From assembly GCF_016811235.1 (NCBI RefSeq), contig NZ_JAFBID010000006.1:62001-126000 (forward strand): a stretch of 64,000 nucleotides of DNA, read 5' to 3'. The notes below the pieces were generated by a model that saw only the letters and a program-made list of their open reading frames with translations, was not told the origin of the DNA and did not search any database. This document shows positions 1-8,245 of this stretch, piece after piece (the stretch's first letter is position 1; every line of letters starts with the position of its first letter). Origin of the DNA: Microvirga arabica. Lineage in GTDB: Bacteria > Pseudomonadota > Alphaproteobacteria > Rhizobiales > Beijerinckiaceae. Made by a program: the position numbers and the translations under genes.

Positions 1-222
1 GCGCTGGGGCTGGATTTCCACCAGCCGGGTCTTGGCCAGGCCGATCAGGGCCTCGCGGACGGGCTGACGGGAAACGCCGTGGCGCTCGGCGATATCCTGC
101 TCTGAGAGCCGGCTGCCCGGCGGAAGCTCCAGGGCAATGATGAGGCGACGCAACTCGCTTTCGATGCGCTGGGCTGCAGAACCTTGGCCGGTGGAGAAGG
201 GGCTGTTCACAACGGATCTCAT
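1..222 (-). CDS. GntR-family transcriptional regulator, N-terminal part (cut by window start)
   Basis: The leftward frame from the ATG at 222 stays open to base 1, giving 74 residues. They form a GntR-type winged helix: an amphipathic helix (about residues 17-31), then LPPGSRLSEQDIAE and the recognition helix VSRQPVREAL. The C-terminal effector domain, probably FCD, lies outside the window. The gene is divergent from the TRAP/kduI/kduD/kdgF operon, and an inverted repeat sits between them at 251-266, so it is probably the local repressor, answering to an unsaturated uronate or 2-keto-3-deoxygluconate. The role is inferred from position; the HTH is seen directly. Confidence 0.85.
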   Translation of the reverse strand, partial: MRSVVNSPFSTGQGSAAQRIESELRRLIIALELPPGSRLSEQDIAERHGVSRQPVREALIGLAKTRLVEIQPQR

Positions 223-250
223 TCTTTTGGCGAGTTGCGAGATATATTAG

Positions 251-266
251 TGTATACTACCATACA
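251..266. promoter_or_regulatory. Candidate GntR operator upstream of the TRAP/kdu operon
   Basis: Imperfect inverted repeat: arm TGTATA, spacer CTAC, arm CATACA (five of six positions pair). It lies 28 bases above the GntR start codon and 140 bases before the TRAP binding-protein gene, in a short AT-rich patch of a GC-rich region. Short TGTA/TACA half-sites are usual for FadR-type GntR proteins. The assignment to this regulator is inferred. Confidence 0.5.
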
Positions 267-406
267 ATCATCGACCAAGTAAGCCGCGAAAGACGGCTGC
301 CGGGTCTCTACCAAGGCGCGAGAGGCACTTGGGAGCGAGAATGATTGGTCCGGAAGGGCGGATCTGAAATAAAGGTACATCCGAGGAAGCCTAAAGGAGG
401 AAGAGA

Positions 407-1387
407 ATGCTGACAAAAAGAACATTCGCCGCTGCCGCCGTCAGCCTGTGCGCCGCATTGCTGAGCGGCACCGCCAGTGCCCAGACCACGCTACGCTCGG
501 CCGACATCCATCCAGATGGATACCCAACCGTCGAAGCCGTCAAGCATTTCGGCTCCCTGCTGGAGAAGAAAACCAACGGCCGGTACAAGGTGCAGGTCTT
601 CCACTCTGCCCAGCTGGGCCAGGAAAAGGACACCATCGAGCAGACCCGCTTCGGCGTCATCGATCTGAACCGGATCAATATGGGTCCGTTCAACAACCTG
701 ATCCCTGAGACCCTGGTGCCCGGCCTTCCCTTCATCTTCCGTTCCGTCGACCATATGCGCAAGACCATGGACGGCCCCATCGGCGACCAGATCCTGAAGG
801 CGTTCGAGCCTCATGGCCTCGTGGCGCTGGCCTTCTACGACTCGGGCGCCCGGTCCTTCTACAACTCCAAGCGCCCCATCAACACGCCGGCCGACCTGAA
901 GGGCATGAAAGTTCGGGTGATCCAGTCCGACCTCTTCCTCGATATGGTCAACGCGCTCGGAGCCAACGCGACCCCGATGCCTCCGGGAGAGGTCTACTCG
1001 GCCCTGCAGACGGGCGTGGTCGATGGAGCCGAGAACAACTGGCCGAGCTACGATTCCTTCCGTCACTCCGAGGTGGCGAAGTATTACTCGCTGACCGAGC
1101 ATTCCATGTCGCCGGAAGTGCTGGTGATGTCGAAGAAGAGCTTCGACAAGCTCTCGCCCGAGGACCAGAAGGCGGTGCGCGAAACCGCCAAGGAATCGGT
1201 CGCGAAGATGCGTGAGCTCTGGGAGGCCCGCGAGAAGCAGGCCGAGGCGAAGATCCGGGCCGGCGGCAGCCAGATCAACAACGTCGACAAGCAGCCCTTC
1301 ATCGATGCGATGAAGCCTGTCTATGAGAAGTACGCCAAGGACGCGAAGGTGAAGGACCTCGTGTCCCGCATCCAAGCGATGAACTGA
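407..1387 (+). CDS. TRAP transporter solute-binding protein (DctP family)
   Basis: 326 residues with a Sec signal peptide (about 1-25, ending ASA) after a strong AAAGGAGG ribosome site at 393-400. The DctP signature region is present: PADLKGMKVRV, containing the conserved carboxylate-binding Arg, followed by YSALQTGVVDGAENN. It is the periplasmic receptor of a three-part TRAP importer whose membrane subunits follow. Because kduI, kduD and kdgF share the operon, the ligand is probably a uronate such as an unsaturated monouronate or 5-keto-4-deoxyuronate (inference). A terminator-like hairpin directly after the stop may keep this subunit more abundant than the permeases. Confidence 0.93.
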   Translation: MLTKRTFAAAAVSLCAALLSGTASAQTTLRSADIHPDGYPTVEAVKHFGSLLEKKTNGRYKVQVFHSAQLGQEKDTIEQTRFGVIDLNRINMGPFNNLIPETLVPGLPFIFRSVDHMRKTMDGPIGDQILKAFEPHGLVALAFYDSGARSFYNSKRPINTPADLKGMKVRVIQSDLFLDMVNALGANATPMPPGEVYSALQTGVVDGAENNWPSYDSFRHSEVAKYYSLTEHSMSPEVLVMSKKSFDKLSPEDQKAVRETAKESVAKMRELWEAREKQAEAKIRAGGSQINNVDKQPFIDAMKPVYEKYAKDAKVKDLVSRIQAMN

Positions 1388-1410
1388 GTTCGGTCCTCCC
1401 GAACCAAACT

Positions 1411-1436
1411 GGGCCGGCTACGGCCGGCCCCTTTTT
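1411..1436 (+). terminator. Intrinsic terminator inside the TRAP operon
   Basis: Perfect 8-bp stem (GGGCCGGC, loop TACG, GCCGGCCC) followed by CTTTTT. It sits 24 bases after the binding-protein stop and 20 bases before the small-permease start. In this place it should act as a partial terminator that lowers expression of the membrane subunits and kdu genes relative to the binding protein. Confidence 0.8.
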
Positions 1437-1455
1437 CCGCTGGAGATCTTGATCG

Positions 1456-1995
1456 ATGCGCGATGGTCTTGCCGCGCTGTCCCGAATCCTGGCTGTCGTG
1501 AACCGCGCGGCGCTTTGGATTTCCGGAGTCGGGCTCATTTTGATGACGGCCTTCGTCGCCTGGCAGGTATTTGGACGATATGTGCTGAACCAGTCCCCGA
1601 GCTGGACCGAGCCGGCGTCTTTGCTGCTGATGAGCTGGTTCATTCTTCTCGGCTCTGCCGTCGGCGTGCGGGAGGGCAACCATCTCGGCTTCGAGATCGG
1701 CCTCCATCATGCGCCCTCCGGCCTGCGGCAGGTCATGCTCGCCGTCACCGAGGTGCTGGTGATGATCTTCGGAGGAGCCATGGCGTGGTACGGCACGATG
1801 CTGGCCATGGAAACCTGGTCCGCCGCCATGCCGGGTCTGCCCATCCCCCAGGGCCTCGATTATGTGCCCCTCGCCGTGGGTGGTGCGTTGATTGCTCTTT
1901 TTTCCTTTGAAAAGCTCGTTCGCCTTCTCCTGGCCGGGGAAGAGGCGCCGATGGTCCGCCCGGGCGAGCCTCATCTCGTTGCCGTGAAGGAATGA
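1456..1995 (+). CDS. TRAP transporter small permease (DctQ family)
   Basis: 179 residues with four predicted membrane segments (about 16-36, 52-68, 90-108, 136-150), the DctQ layout. The motif QVFGRYVLNQSPSWTEPASLLLMSW is the usual DctQ consensus (split here: QVFGRYVL around residue 37, then WTEP around 50). It partners the large permease that starts 4 bases after its stop. A shifted-frame ORF covering the same DNA was dismissed. It follows a hairpin that may reduce its transcription. Confidence 0.9.
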   Translation: MRDGLAALSRILAVVNRAALWISGVGLILMTAFVAWQVFGRYVLNQSPSWTEPASLLLMSWFILLGSAVGVREGNHLGFEIGLHHAPSGLRQVMLAVTEVLVMIFGGAMAWYGTMLAMETWSAAMPGLPIPQGLDYVPLAVGGALIALFSFEKLVRLLLAGEEAPMVRPGEPHLVAVKE

Positions 1996-1999
1996 CCTC

Positions 2000-3280
2000 A
2001 TGGAAATCTGGGTTCTCTTCGGCGTCTTCACGCTGCTGCTTCTGATTGGCACGCCCGTCGCATTCTGCCTCGGCATCGCCTCCCTGGCGACCGTCCTTTA
2101 CATGGGGCTTCCTCCTGTCGTTGTGTTCCAGCAGGTCAATTCCGGCATGAACGCCTTCGCCATGATGGCGATCCCGTTCTTCATCTATGCCGGCGACCTC
2201 ATGATGCGGGGCGGCATCGCCGACCGACTCATTCGCCTCGCTGCCGGCTTCGTCGGACATCTGCGCGGCGGCCTGGGTCAGGTGAACATCGTGGCCTCCA
2301 CCCTGTTCGGCGGCATCTCGGGATCGGCCGTGGCCGATGCCTCGGCTATCGGCGGCATCATGATCCCGCAGATGGAGAGGCGGGGCTATGCACGCGACTA
2401 CAGCGTCAATGTCACCGTAAGCTCGGCGATCATCGCGCTTCTGATCCCGCCTTCGCACAACATGATCATCTACTCGATCGCGGCAGGTGGAACGATTTCG
2501 GTCGCGGACCTGTTCACGGCCGGCACCGTTCCGGGATTCCTCCTCGCCGTCGCCTTGATGATCACGGCATATATTATCGCCCTGCGCCGCGGGTACCCGG
2601 CAGATCCGTTCCCCGGATTTCGGCTGCTGGCCTATTTCTTCGTTTCGGCCGTGCCGGGCCTCCTGCTCATCTTCATCATCTTCGGCGGCGTTCGGTCGGG
2701 CGTGTTCACGGCGGCGGAGAGTTCGTGCATCGCGGTTGTCTATGCCCTGCTCATTACTCTCCTCGTCTATCGCGAGCTGAACTGGCAGGGCTTCGTCGAG
2801 GCGACCCTTGGGGCGGTGCGCACCACGGCCATGGTCCTGCTGGTCATCGGCGCGGCCAGCGCCTTCGGCTGGCTCATGGCCTTCCTGCAGGTGCCGCAGG
2901 CGACGATCTCCCTCATGAAGGCACTGTCCGACAATCCCATCGTCGTCCTTCTCCTGATCAACGTCATCCTGCTGGTGCTCGGCACCTTCATGGACATGGC
3001 GCCGCTGATCATCATCTGCACGCCGATCTTCCTGCCCGTGATCAAGGCGTTCGGCATCGACCCGGTCCATTTCGGCGTGATCCTGATCCTCAACGCCGGT
3101 ATCGGCCTCAACACGCCGCCAGTGGGCTCCGTCCTCTTCGTCGGTTGCGCGGTCGGCAAGATCTCCATCGGCGAGGCCATGAAGACCATCTGGCCGTTCC
3201 TGGGCGCAAGCGTCCTGGTGCTGCTCCTCGTCACCTACATTCCCGGGCTGTCGCTCTGGCTGCCGGCCCTGTTCCGCTGA
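2000..3280 (+). CDS. TRAP transporter large permease (DctM family)
   Basis: 426 residues, almost wholly hydrophobic with about 12 membrane segments, the normal DctM length. Family hallmarks seen include the GGISGSAVADASAIGG segment near residue 107 and LNAGIGLNTPPVG near residue 365. It is the Na+-coupled translocation subunit, paired with the DctQ and DctP proteins before it. The start is ATG at 2000, 4 bases after the DctQ stop. Confidence 0.93.
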   Translation: MEIWVLFGVFTLLLLIGTPVAFCLGIASLATVLYMGLPPVVVFQQVNSGMNAFAMMAIPFFIYAGDLMMRGGIADRLIRLAAGFVGHLRGGLGQVNIVASTLFGGISGSAVADASAIGGIMIPQMERRGYARDYSVNVTVSSAIIALLIPPSHNMIIYSIAAGGTISVADLFTAGTVPGFLLAVALMITAYIIALRRGYPADPFPGFRLLAYFFVSAVPGLLLIFIIFGGVRSGVFTAAESSCIAVVYALLITLLVYRELNWQGFVEATLGAVRTTAMVLLVIGAASAFGWLMAFLQVPQATISLMKALSDNPIVVLLLINVILLVLGTFMDMAPLIIICTPIFLPVIKAFGIDPVHFGVILILNAGIGLNTPPVGSVLFVGCAVGKISIGEAMKTIWPFLGASVLVLLLVTYIPGLSLWLPALFR

Positions 3281-3303
3281 TCCAGCTACTGAAAGAGGCA
3301 ATG

Positions 3304-4140
3304 ATGACCATCGAAATCCGGCAGGTATGCCATCCCGAGGCCGTGCGCCACTTCAGTGCCGCCGAGCTGCGCCGCCACTTCCTGATCGAGACGCTCTTCG
3401 TTCCGGGTGAAGTGAAGCTGACCTACAGCCATATCGATCGCCTCGTGGTCGGCGGCGCGACCCCGACCTCTGGGGCCATCAAGCTGGAATCGCACAAGCA
3501 GATCGGCTCTCCCAACTTCCTCGACCGGCGCGAACTCGGCGTCGTGAACCTCGGTGGTGCGGGCCGCGTCCATACGGACAGGGCCGTTCACGATCTCGCG
3601 CCCCGCGATGCTCTCTACATCGCCATGGGCACCAAGGACGTCCGCTTTGAGAGCCTGGATGCCGCGACCCCGGCCAAGTTCTATCTCGTCAGCACCCCGG
3701 CGCATGCGCGCTTCGAGACGGTGAAGATCGGCCTCGACCGCGCCCGCCGCGTGGATCTCGGCGACGCGGCGAACGGCAATGTCCGCACCATCTTCCAGAT
3801 GATTCATCCGGAGGTCTGCCGTTCGGCTCAGCTCGTCCTCGGCATGACGCAGCTCAAGCCCGGCAGCATGTGGAACACCATGCCGGCTCACGTCCACGAC
3901 CGCCGCTCCGAGGTCTATGTCTATTTCGACATGCAGCCCGACACCCGCGTGTTCCACTTCATGGGCGAGCCTGACGAGACCAAGCATCTTGTGGTGTCGA
4001 ACGAGCAGGCCATCCTCTCGCCGGGCTGGTCGATCCATTCCGGCGTCGGGACCAGCAACTACACCTTCGTGTGGGCCATGGGCGGCGACAACCAGGACTT
4101 CACCGACATGGACATGGTGCCCATGGACGCCCTGCGCTGA
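3304..4140 (+). CDS. kduI: 5-dehydro-4-deoxy-D-glucuronate isomerase (4-deoxy-L-threo-5-hexosulose-uronate ketol-isomerase)
   Basis: 278 residues from the second of two adjacent ATGs (3301, 3304). The second is preferred because GAGG at 3295-3298 is then 5 bases away, and the length equals the E. coli enzyme. The zinc-binding set is visible: His and His in PAHVHD (196, 198), Glu at 203 and His at 245 in SIHSGVG. KduI turns 5-keto-4-deoxyuronate (from pectin, alginate or other unsaturated uronates) into 3-deoxy-D-glycero-2,5-hexodiulosonate in the cytoplasm. It lies between the TRAP transporter and kduD, which takes the next step. Confidence 0.95.
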   Translation: MTIEIRQVCHPEAVRHFSAAELRRHFLIETLFVPGEVKLTYSHIDRLVVGGATPTSGAIKLESHKQIGSPNFLDRRELGVVNLGGAGRVHTDRAVHDLAPRDALYIAMGTKDVRFESLDAATPAKFYLVSTPAHARFETVKIGLDRARRVDLGDAANGNVRTIFQMIHPEVCRSAQLVLGMTQLKPGSMWNTMPAHVHDRRSEVYVYFDMQPDTRVFHFMGEPDETKHLVVSNEQAILSPGWSIHSGVGTSNYTFVWAMGGDNQDFTDMDMVPMDALR

Positions 4141-4151
4141 GGAGGATGGCG

Positions 4152-4910
4152 ATGACGTTCTCCTTCGATCTGGCGGGCAAGACCGCTCTCGTGACCGGGG
4201 CCAACACGGGCCTCGGTCAGGGCATCGCGGTGGCGCTGGCTCAAGCCGGCGCCTCCATTGTGGCGGTCGGTCGCTCGAGCATGGACGAGACGGAGCGCCT
4301 GTGCCGCGAAGCGGGCGCCGCGTTCCACAGCGTGCAGGCGGATCTGTCCTCCCTGGAGCCCATCGAGCGCATCGTTGCGGAGGCCGTCACACTGACCGGC
4401 CGGATTGGTATTCTGGTCAACAACGCCGGCATCATCCGTCGGGCCGACGCCATCGACTTCACGGAGAAGGATTGGGACGACGTGATGAACGTCAACCTCA
4501 AGTCGACCTTCTTCCTGTCCCAGGCCGTGGCGCGCACGATGATAGCCGATGAGCAAGGCGGCAAGATCATCAACATCGCGTCGCTCCTGTCCTTCCAAGG
4601 CGGGATTCGGATTCCCTCCTACACGGCGAGCAAGAGCGGGCTTGCCGGACTCACGCGGCTGCTGGCCTGCGAATGGGCGGCGAAGGGCATCAACGTCAAC
4701 GCCATCGCGCCGGGCTACTTCGTCACCAACAATACCGAGGCTCTGCGCAGCGATCCGAAACGGAGCAGCGAAATTCTCGGGCGGATCCCGGCGGGACGCT
4801 GGGGTAATCCATCGGATCTCGGCGGCGCCGCGGTGTTCCTGGCCTCGCCTGCAGCAAACTACATCCACGGCATCGTCCTGCCCGTCGACGGCGGATGGCT
4901 TGCCCGATAA
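4152..4910 (+). CDS. kduD: 2-dehydro-3-deoxy-D-gluconate 5-dehydrogenase (SDR)
   Basis: 252 residues from the ATG at 4152, with GGAGG at 4141-4145. An upstream ATG at 4146 overlaps that ribosome site and is unlikely. It is a classical short-chain dehydrogenase: TGANTGLGQG nucleotide motif, NNAGI, and catalytic YTASK. The N-terminus (FDLAGKTALVTGANTGLG) is typical of KduD. It reduces 3-deoxy-2,5-hexodiulosonate to 2-keto-3-deoxygluconate with NAD(P)H, directly after KduI. Confidence 0.92.
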   Translation: MTFSFDLAGKTALVTGANTGLGQGIAVALAQAGASIVAVGRSSMDETERLCREAGAAFHSVQADLSSLEPIERIVAEAVTLTGRIGILVNNAGIIRRADAIDFTEKDWDDVMNVNLKSTFFLSQAVARTMIADEQGGKIINIASLLSFQGGIRIPSYTASKSGLAGLTRLLACEWAAKGINVNAIAPGYFVTNNTEALRSDPKRSSEILGRIPAGRWGNPSDLGGAAVFLASPAANYIHGIVLPVDGGWLAR

Positions 4911-4927
4911 TTCATTTGGAGACGATC

Positions 4928-5278
4928 ATGACTCGCAAAGGTTTGGCCTTCGCTTTCGACCGTGACACCGCCTGGGAGGCGGCCGGCGAGGGCATCCGTC
5001 GCAAGGTGCTGACCTACGACACGGGCGTGATGATGGTGCGTGTGGCGTTTGAGGCGGGAGCCGTCGGCGTCCCCCATTCGCATCCGCACATCCAGTGCAG
5101 TCTGGTCGAGCAGGGCGTCTTCGACGTGACCATCGACGGCCGCACCGAGCGGCTGAGGCAGGGAGACAGCTTCCTTGTCCCGCCGAATGCCGTGCATGGC
5201 GCGGTTGCCATAGAAGCCGGCGTTCTCCTCGATGTCTTCACCCCGATGCGAGAGGATTTCGTCGCAGCGGGCGCCTGA
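4928..5278 (+). CDS. kdgF: Unsaturated-uronate linearising cupin KdgF
   Basis: 116 residues, a single small cupin. The start is ATG at 4928 with GGAG just upstream. The metal-binding pattern is clear: HSHPHIQ (His50, His52, Gln56) and His90 in PPNAVHG, with the family-typical tail VLLDVFTPMREDF. KdgF speeds conversion of cyclic 4,5-unsaturated monouronates from pectin or alginate into the linear ketone used by KduI or DEH reductases. It closes the TRAP-kduI-kduD operon, which fits this role. No transcript end is visible in the 12 bases before the converging gene. Confidence 0.9.
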   Translation: MTRKGLAFAFDRDTAWEAAGEGIRRKVLTYDTGVMMVRVAFEAGAVGVPHSHPHIQCSLVEQGVFDVTIDGRTERLRQGDSFLVPPNAVHGAVAIEAGVLLDVFTPMREDFVAAGA

Positions 5279-5290
5279 GGAAGGGCATTC

Positions 5291-6073
5291 TCACGGCCTT
5301 CCGGATAGTTCGGAAAGCCAACCCAACCCGTCCTCGGTGCGCCCGCGTGGCTTGTACTCGGCACCGATCCAGCCCTGGTATCCTAGGCTGTCGAGGGTTT
5401 GGAAAATCTCCCGGTAGTTCACCTCGCCCTCGTCAGGCTCGGCGCGGCTCGGCACTGCGGCAATCTGCACATGGCCGATGAGGTCCAGGTGGGTCTTGAT
5501 CCGCGTGATCAGATCGCCCTGCGTGATCTCCACGTGGTAGCAGTCGAACATGAGCCTGATGTTGCGACGCTCCGCCTGTCCGATGTTGGCAGCCGCCTGC
5601 TCCACGTGCTGGAGAAAGTATCCCGGCCTGTCGCGACGGTTCATCGGTTCGATCAGGATCGTCATGTCGGCCTCGCCGGCCCTGTCAGCCGCCATCTGCA
5701 GGTTGGCAATGAATGTGCGCTCGGCCGCCGCCCGATCATCGGGGGAGACAATCCCGGCAAGGCAATGGATCGCCGAGGCCCGGATCGTGCTACCGTAGGA
5801 TAGCGCCTGAACAAGCGCATTCTGGAACTCGTTCTGCCGGCTTGGTAAGGCGGCCAATCCAAAATCGCCTGCAGGGGCATTGCCGACCGGCATGTTCAGG
5901 CCGAGCATGGTGAGCTTGTGGGCTGCCAGCGCCTCCCGCATGTCGAGGGCGGGTACGTGATAGGGCCAATGCATCTCGACCGCCTTGAAGCCGCAGGAGG
6001 CCGCAGCGGCGACCCGCTCGATCTCAGGGCGGTCGGAGAAGAGAAAACCGAGATTGGCCGAGAAACGGGGCAT
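5291..6073 (-). CDS. Hydroxypyruvate isomerase-family TIM-barrel protein
   Basis: 260 residues from the ATG at 6073, with AGAAAGAG just upstream. A TTG five codons earlier is less likely. It is an AP-endonuclease-2-like TIM barrel of the Hyi/OtnI group: LIEPMNRRD, FDCYHVEITQGD, GHVQIAAVPSR and IGAEYKP supply the metal-binding Glu, Asp, His and Glu. Members isomerise hydroxypyruvate with tartronate semialdehyde, or 2-oxo-tetronates. It converges on the kdgF operon and may handle a uronate-derived acid; this link is only positional. Confidence 0.8.
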   Translation of the reverse strand: MPRFSANLGFLFSDRPEIERVAAAASCGFKAVEMHWPYHVPALDMREALAAHKLTMLGLNMPVGNAPAGDFGLAALPSRQNEFQNALVQALSYGSTIRASAIHCLAGIVSPDDRAAAERTFIANLQMAADRAGEADMTILIEPMNRRDRPGYFLQHVEQAAANIGQAERRNIRLMFDCYHVEITQGDLITRIKTHLDLIGHVQIAAVPSRAEPDEGEVNYREIFQTLDSLGYQGWIGAEYKPRGRTEDGLGWLSELSGRP

Positions 6074-6148
6074 GGCTCTTTCTGCCAAGATCTTTAGGAT
6101 CTCAGGCTAGTCACTCGACTTGCATTCGGGAAGCGGTATTTAGTTCGT

Positions 6149-8203
6149 ATGGTCTCGTCGCGAAGCTACACCATTCGCCAGTGCTTGATGGCTTTCGGCG
6201 CCGCCCTCGTGCTGCCGGGCCTTGTCTTCGCGGCCATCCTGCTGTGGCGCTATGCGAGCGCGGAGCGCCATCACTATGAGGAGGAGACCCTCGGCACCGC
6301 CCAGCGCATCATGGCTTCGGTCGACCGCGAACTCGTCGGGATTCAAGCCGCCGCTCAGGCTCTTGCAACCTCCTCGACCCTGCTCGAAGGCAATTTCGAG
6401 GCGTTCCAGCGTCAGGCCCAGTTGACCCTCCAATCCTGGTCGCGGACAAAGCCGGACGACTATGCCATCGTGGTTCGCGACACCATGGGCCAGCAGGTTG
6501 CCAACACGCGCCTGCCCTGGGGCTCGCCTCTGCCGAAGGGGGCCAACCTCCCGATCGACCAGCAGGTGATCGCAACCAAGCGTCCCGTGGTCCAGGACAT
6601 CTTCACCGGCGCAACGGCCGGGCGGTCGATCATCAGCGTCAGGGTTCCTGTTCTCAGGGACGATACGGTCACCCACGTCCTGTCCATGGCCGTCGAACCC
6701 CGGCGGCTTGCGGATGTTCTGCAGGCCGAGGGCCTTCCTGGCCAATGGGTTGCCACAATCATCGACAGGGCGGACCGCGTGGTGGCCCGTTCCCGCCGGC
6801 ACGAGGCGTTTGTTGGAACGCCTGCCCCTGACGAGTTCCTCCAGGCAGCGCGCGATACCGACGGCATCTGGGAAGGACGCAATCTCGAGGGAACCGAAGT
6901 TCTCGGAGCCTATGCCCGTTCCGAGCTGTCAAACTGGACGACCTTCGTGGGTGTTCCCGCCGAGATCGTCCAAGCCCCCCTGCACCGCTCCCTCTGGACC
7001 ATGTTCGGGCTTGGGATCAGTTTGCTCGTGCTCTCCTTCCTCCTTGCCCGCGGGTTCGGCAAGCGCATCGCCGAGCCTGTCCAGGGATTGGCCGGCCTGG
7101 CGCAGCGCCTCGGCCGCGGCGAGCCGATTGCCGTGGGATCGACAGGACTGATGGAGATCGACCGGGTCGGCGAGGCCCTGGCAGGCGCTTCGGCAGAGTT
7201 GCGCAGCAGGGAGGCTGCGCTGGCTCAGAGCGAGGCCCGCCTGCGCGCCACCCAGAACAATGCCGCGGTGGGCATCGCCGAGGTGGACCGGGAAGGGCGG
7301 TTCATTTCGGTCAACGAGGCACGCTGCAGGCTGACCGGCCACTCTCTTGAAGAGCTGATCGGCCTGCACTTCGGCCACGCGGCCGATTCCTCGACGCTCG
7401 AACAGGATCTAGACCTGTTCAGGCGGCAGGTGGCGGGGGAACTCGATGCCTATACGACCGACAGCAAGTTCCGCCGCAAGAACGGCATGGGCGGCTGGGC
7501 CCGTGTGACCAGCACGGCAGTCCGGGATGCCGGCGGAGAGTTTCTCTATGCGGTGCGGGTGGTCGAGGACATCACGGAACGCCGCGAGGCCGACCGGCGC
7601 CAGAGGCTCCTGATCGACGAACTGAATCACCGGGTGAAGAACACGCTTGCAACCGTTCAGTCGTTGGCCTGGCAGGCGGCTCGTCCGGGCGTGCCACCTG
7701 AGGTGGCGCAGCAGCGTTTTCAGGAGCGCCTGCTGGCACTCTCTCGCACACACAACCTCCTCAATGAGACGCACTGGGAAGGAGCATCCTTCAGGACAAT
7801 CCTGGAAACTGAGCTCCAGCCTTACGCAACGGCTCCCTCGCGCATCCGGCTCCATGGGCCGGAGGTGCAGCTTTCCCCGAAAACGGCGGTCGTGCTGGGC
7901 ATGGCCATTCACGAACTTGCCACCAACGCCGTCAAGCACGGGGCCCTGTCTCAGGCAGCCGGTCAGGTGCAGGTGGATTGGACAATGGGTGAAGCGAGAG
8001 GTGAGGTCGTTCTTGCCATCGAATGGTACGAGAGGGGCGGCCCCCTGCTTGAAGGTCAGCCGAATTCCGGATTTGGCTCGCGTCTGCTGCGGCAGACGAT
8101 CATTCAGGAACTCGCAGGCGAACTGGACGTCAGGTTCGAGCGTGAAGGAATGTGCTGCAGGATTGCTGTTCCGGTCGGATCAGCCAGTCAGCAGGCGGCC
8201 TGA
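6149..8203 (+). CDS. HWE-family sensor histidine kinase with extracellular sensor and PAS domain
   Basis: 684 residues. One membrane segment (about 12-35), a periplasmic Cache-like region (about 36-278), a second segment (about 280-302) and a HAMP-like stretch, then PAS (about 360-480) and kinase. The phospho-acceptor is His494 in ELNHRVKNTLATVQ, the HWE-type H box. The N box HELATNAVKHG and the IEWYE motif supply the W-x-E that names the family. HWE kinases in Alphaproteobacteria often signal through stand-alone regulators or general stress. No response regulator lies next to it. It is divergent from the TIM-barrel gene, 75 bases apart. Confidence 0.9.
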   Translation: MVSSRSYTIRQCLMAFGAALVLPGLVFAAILLWRYASAERHHYEEETLGTAQRIMASVDRELVGIQAAAQALATSSTLLEGNFEAFQRQAQLTLQSWSRTKPDDYAIVVRDTMGQQVANTRLPWGSPLPKGANLPIDQQVIATKRPVVQDIFTGATAGRSIISVRVPVLRDDTVTHVLSMAVEPRRLADVLQAEGLPGQWVATIIDRADRVVARSRRHEAFVGTPAPDEFLQAARDTDGIWEGRNLEGTEVLGAYARSELSNWTTFVGVPAEIVQAPLHRSLWTMFGLGISLLVLSFLLARGFGKRIAEPVQGLAGLAQRLGRGEPIAVGSTGLMEIDRVGEALAGASAELRSREAALAQSEARLRATQNNAAVGIAEVDREGRFISVNEARCRLTGHSLEELIGLHFGHAADSSTLEQDLDLFRRQVAGELDAYTTDSKFRRKNGMGGWARVTSTAVRDAGGEFLYAVRVVEDITERREADRRQRLLIDELNHRVKNTLATVQSLAWQAARPGVPPEVAQQRFQERLLALSRTHNLLNETHWEGASFRTILETELQPYATAPSRIRLHGPEVQLSPKTAVVLGMAIHELATNAVKHGALSQAAGQVQVDWTMGEARGEVVLAIEWYERGGPLLEGQPNSGFGSRLLRQTIIQELAGELDVRFEREGMCCRIAVPVGSASQQAA

Positions 8204-8245
8204 GCACAGAGGTGCAGGCCGCCCGCCTTCGTCAATGCTCGAAGG

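Noticed and set aside
1745-3301. Long leftward open frame of 518 codons opposite the TRAP permeases
   Set aside because: It is the complement of two clear membrane-protein genes; its charged, low-complexity translation is typical of an antisense shadow in GC-rich DNA.
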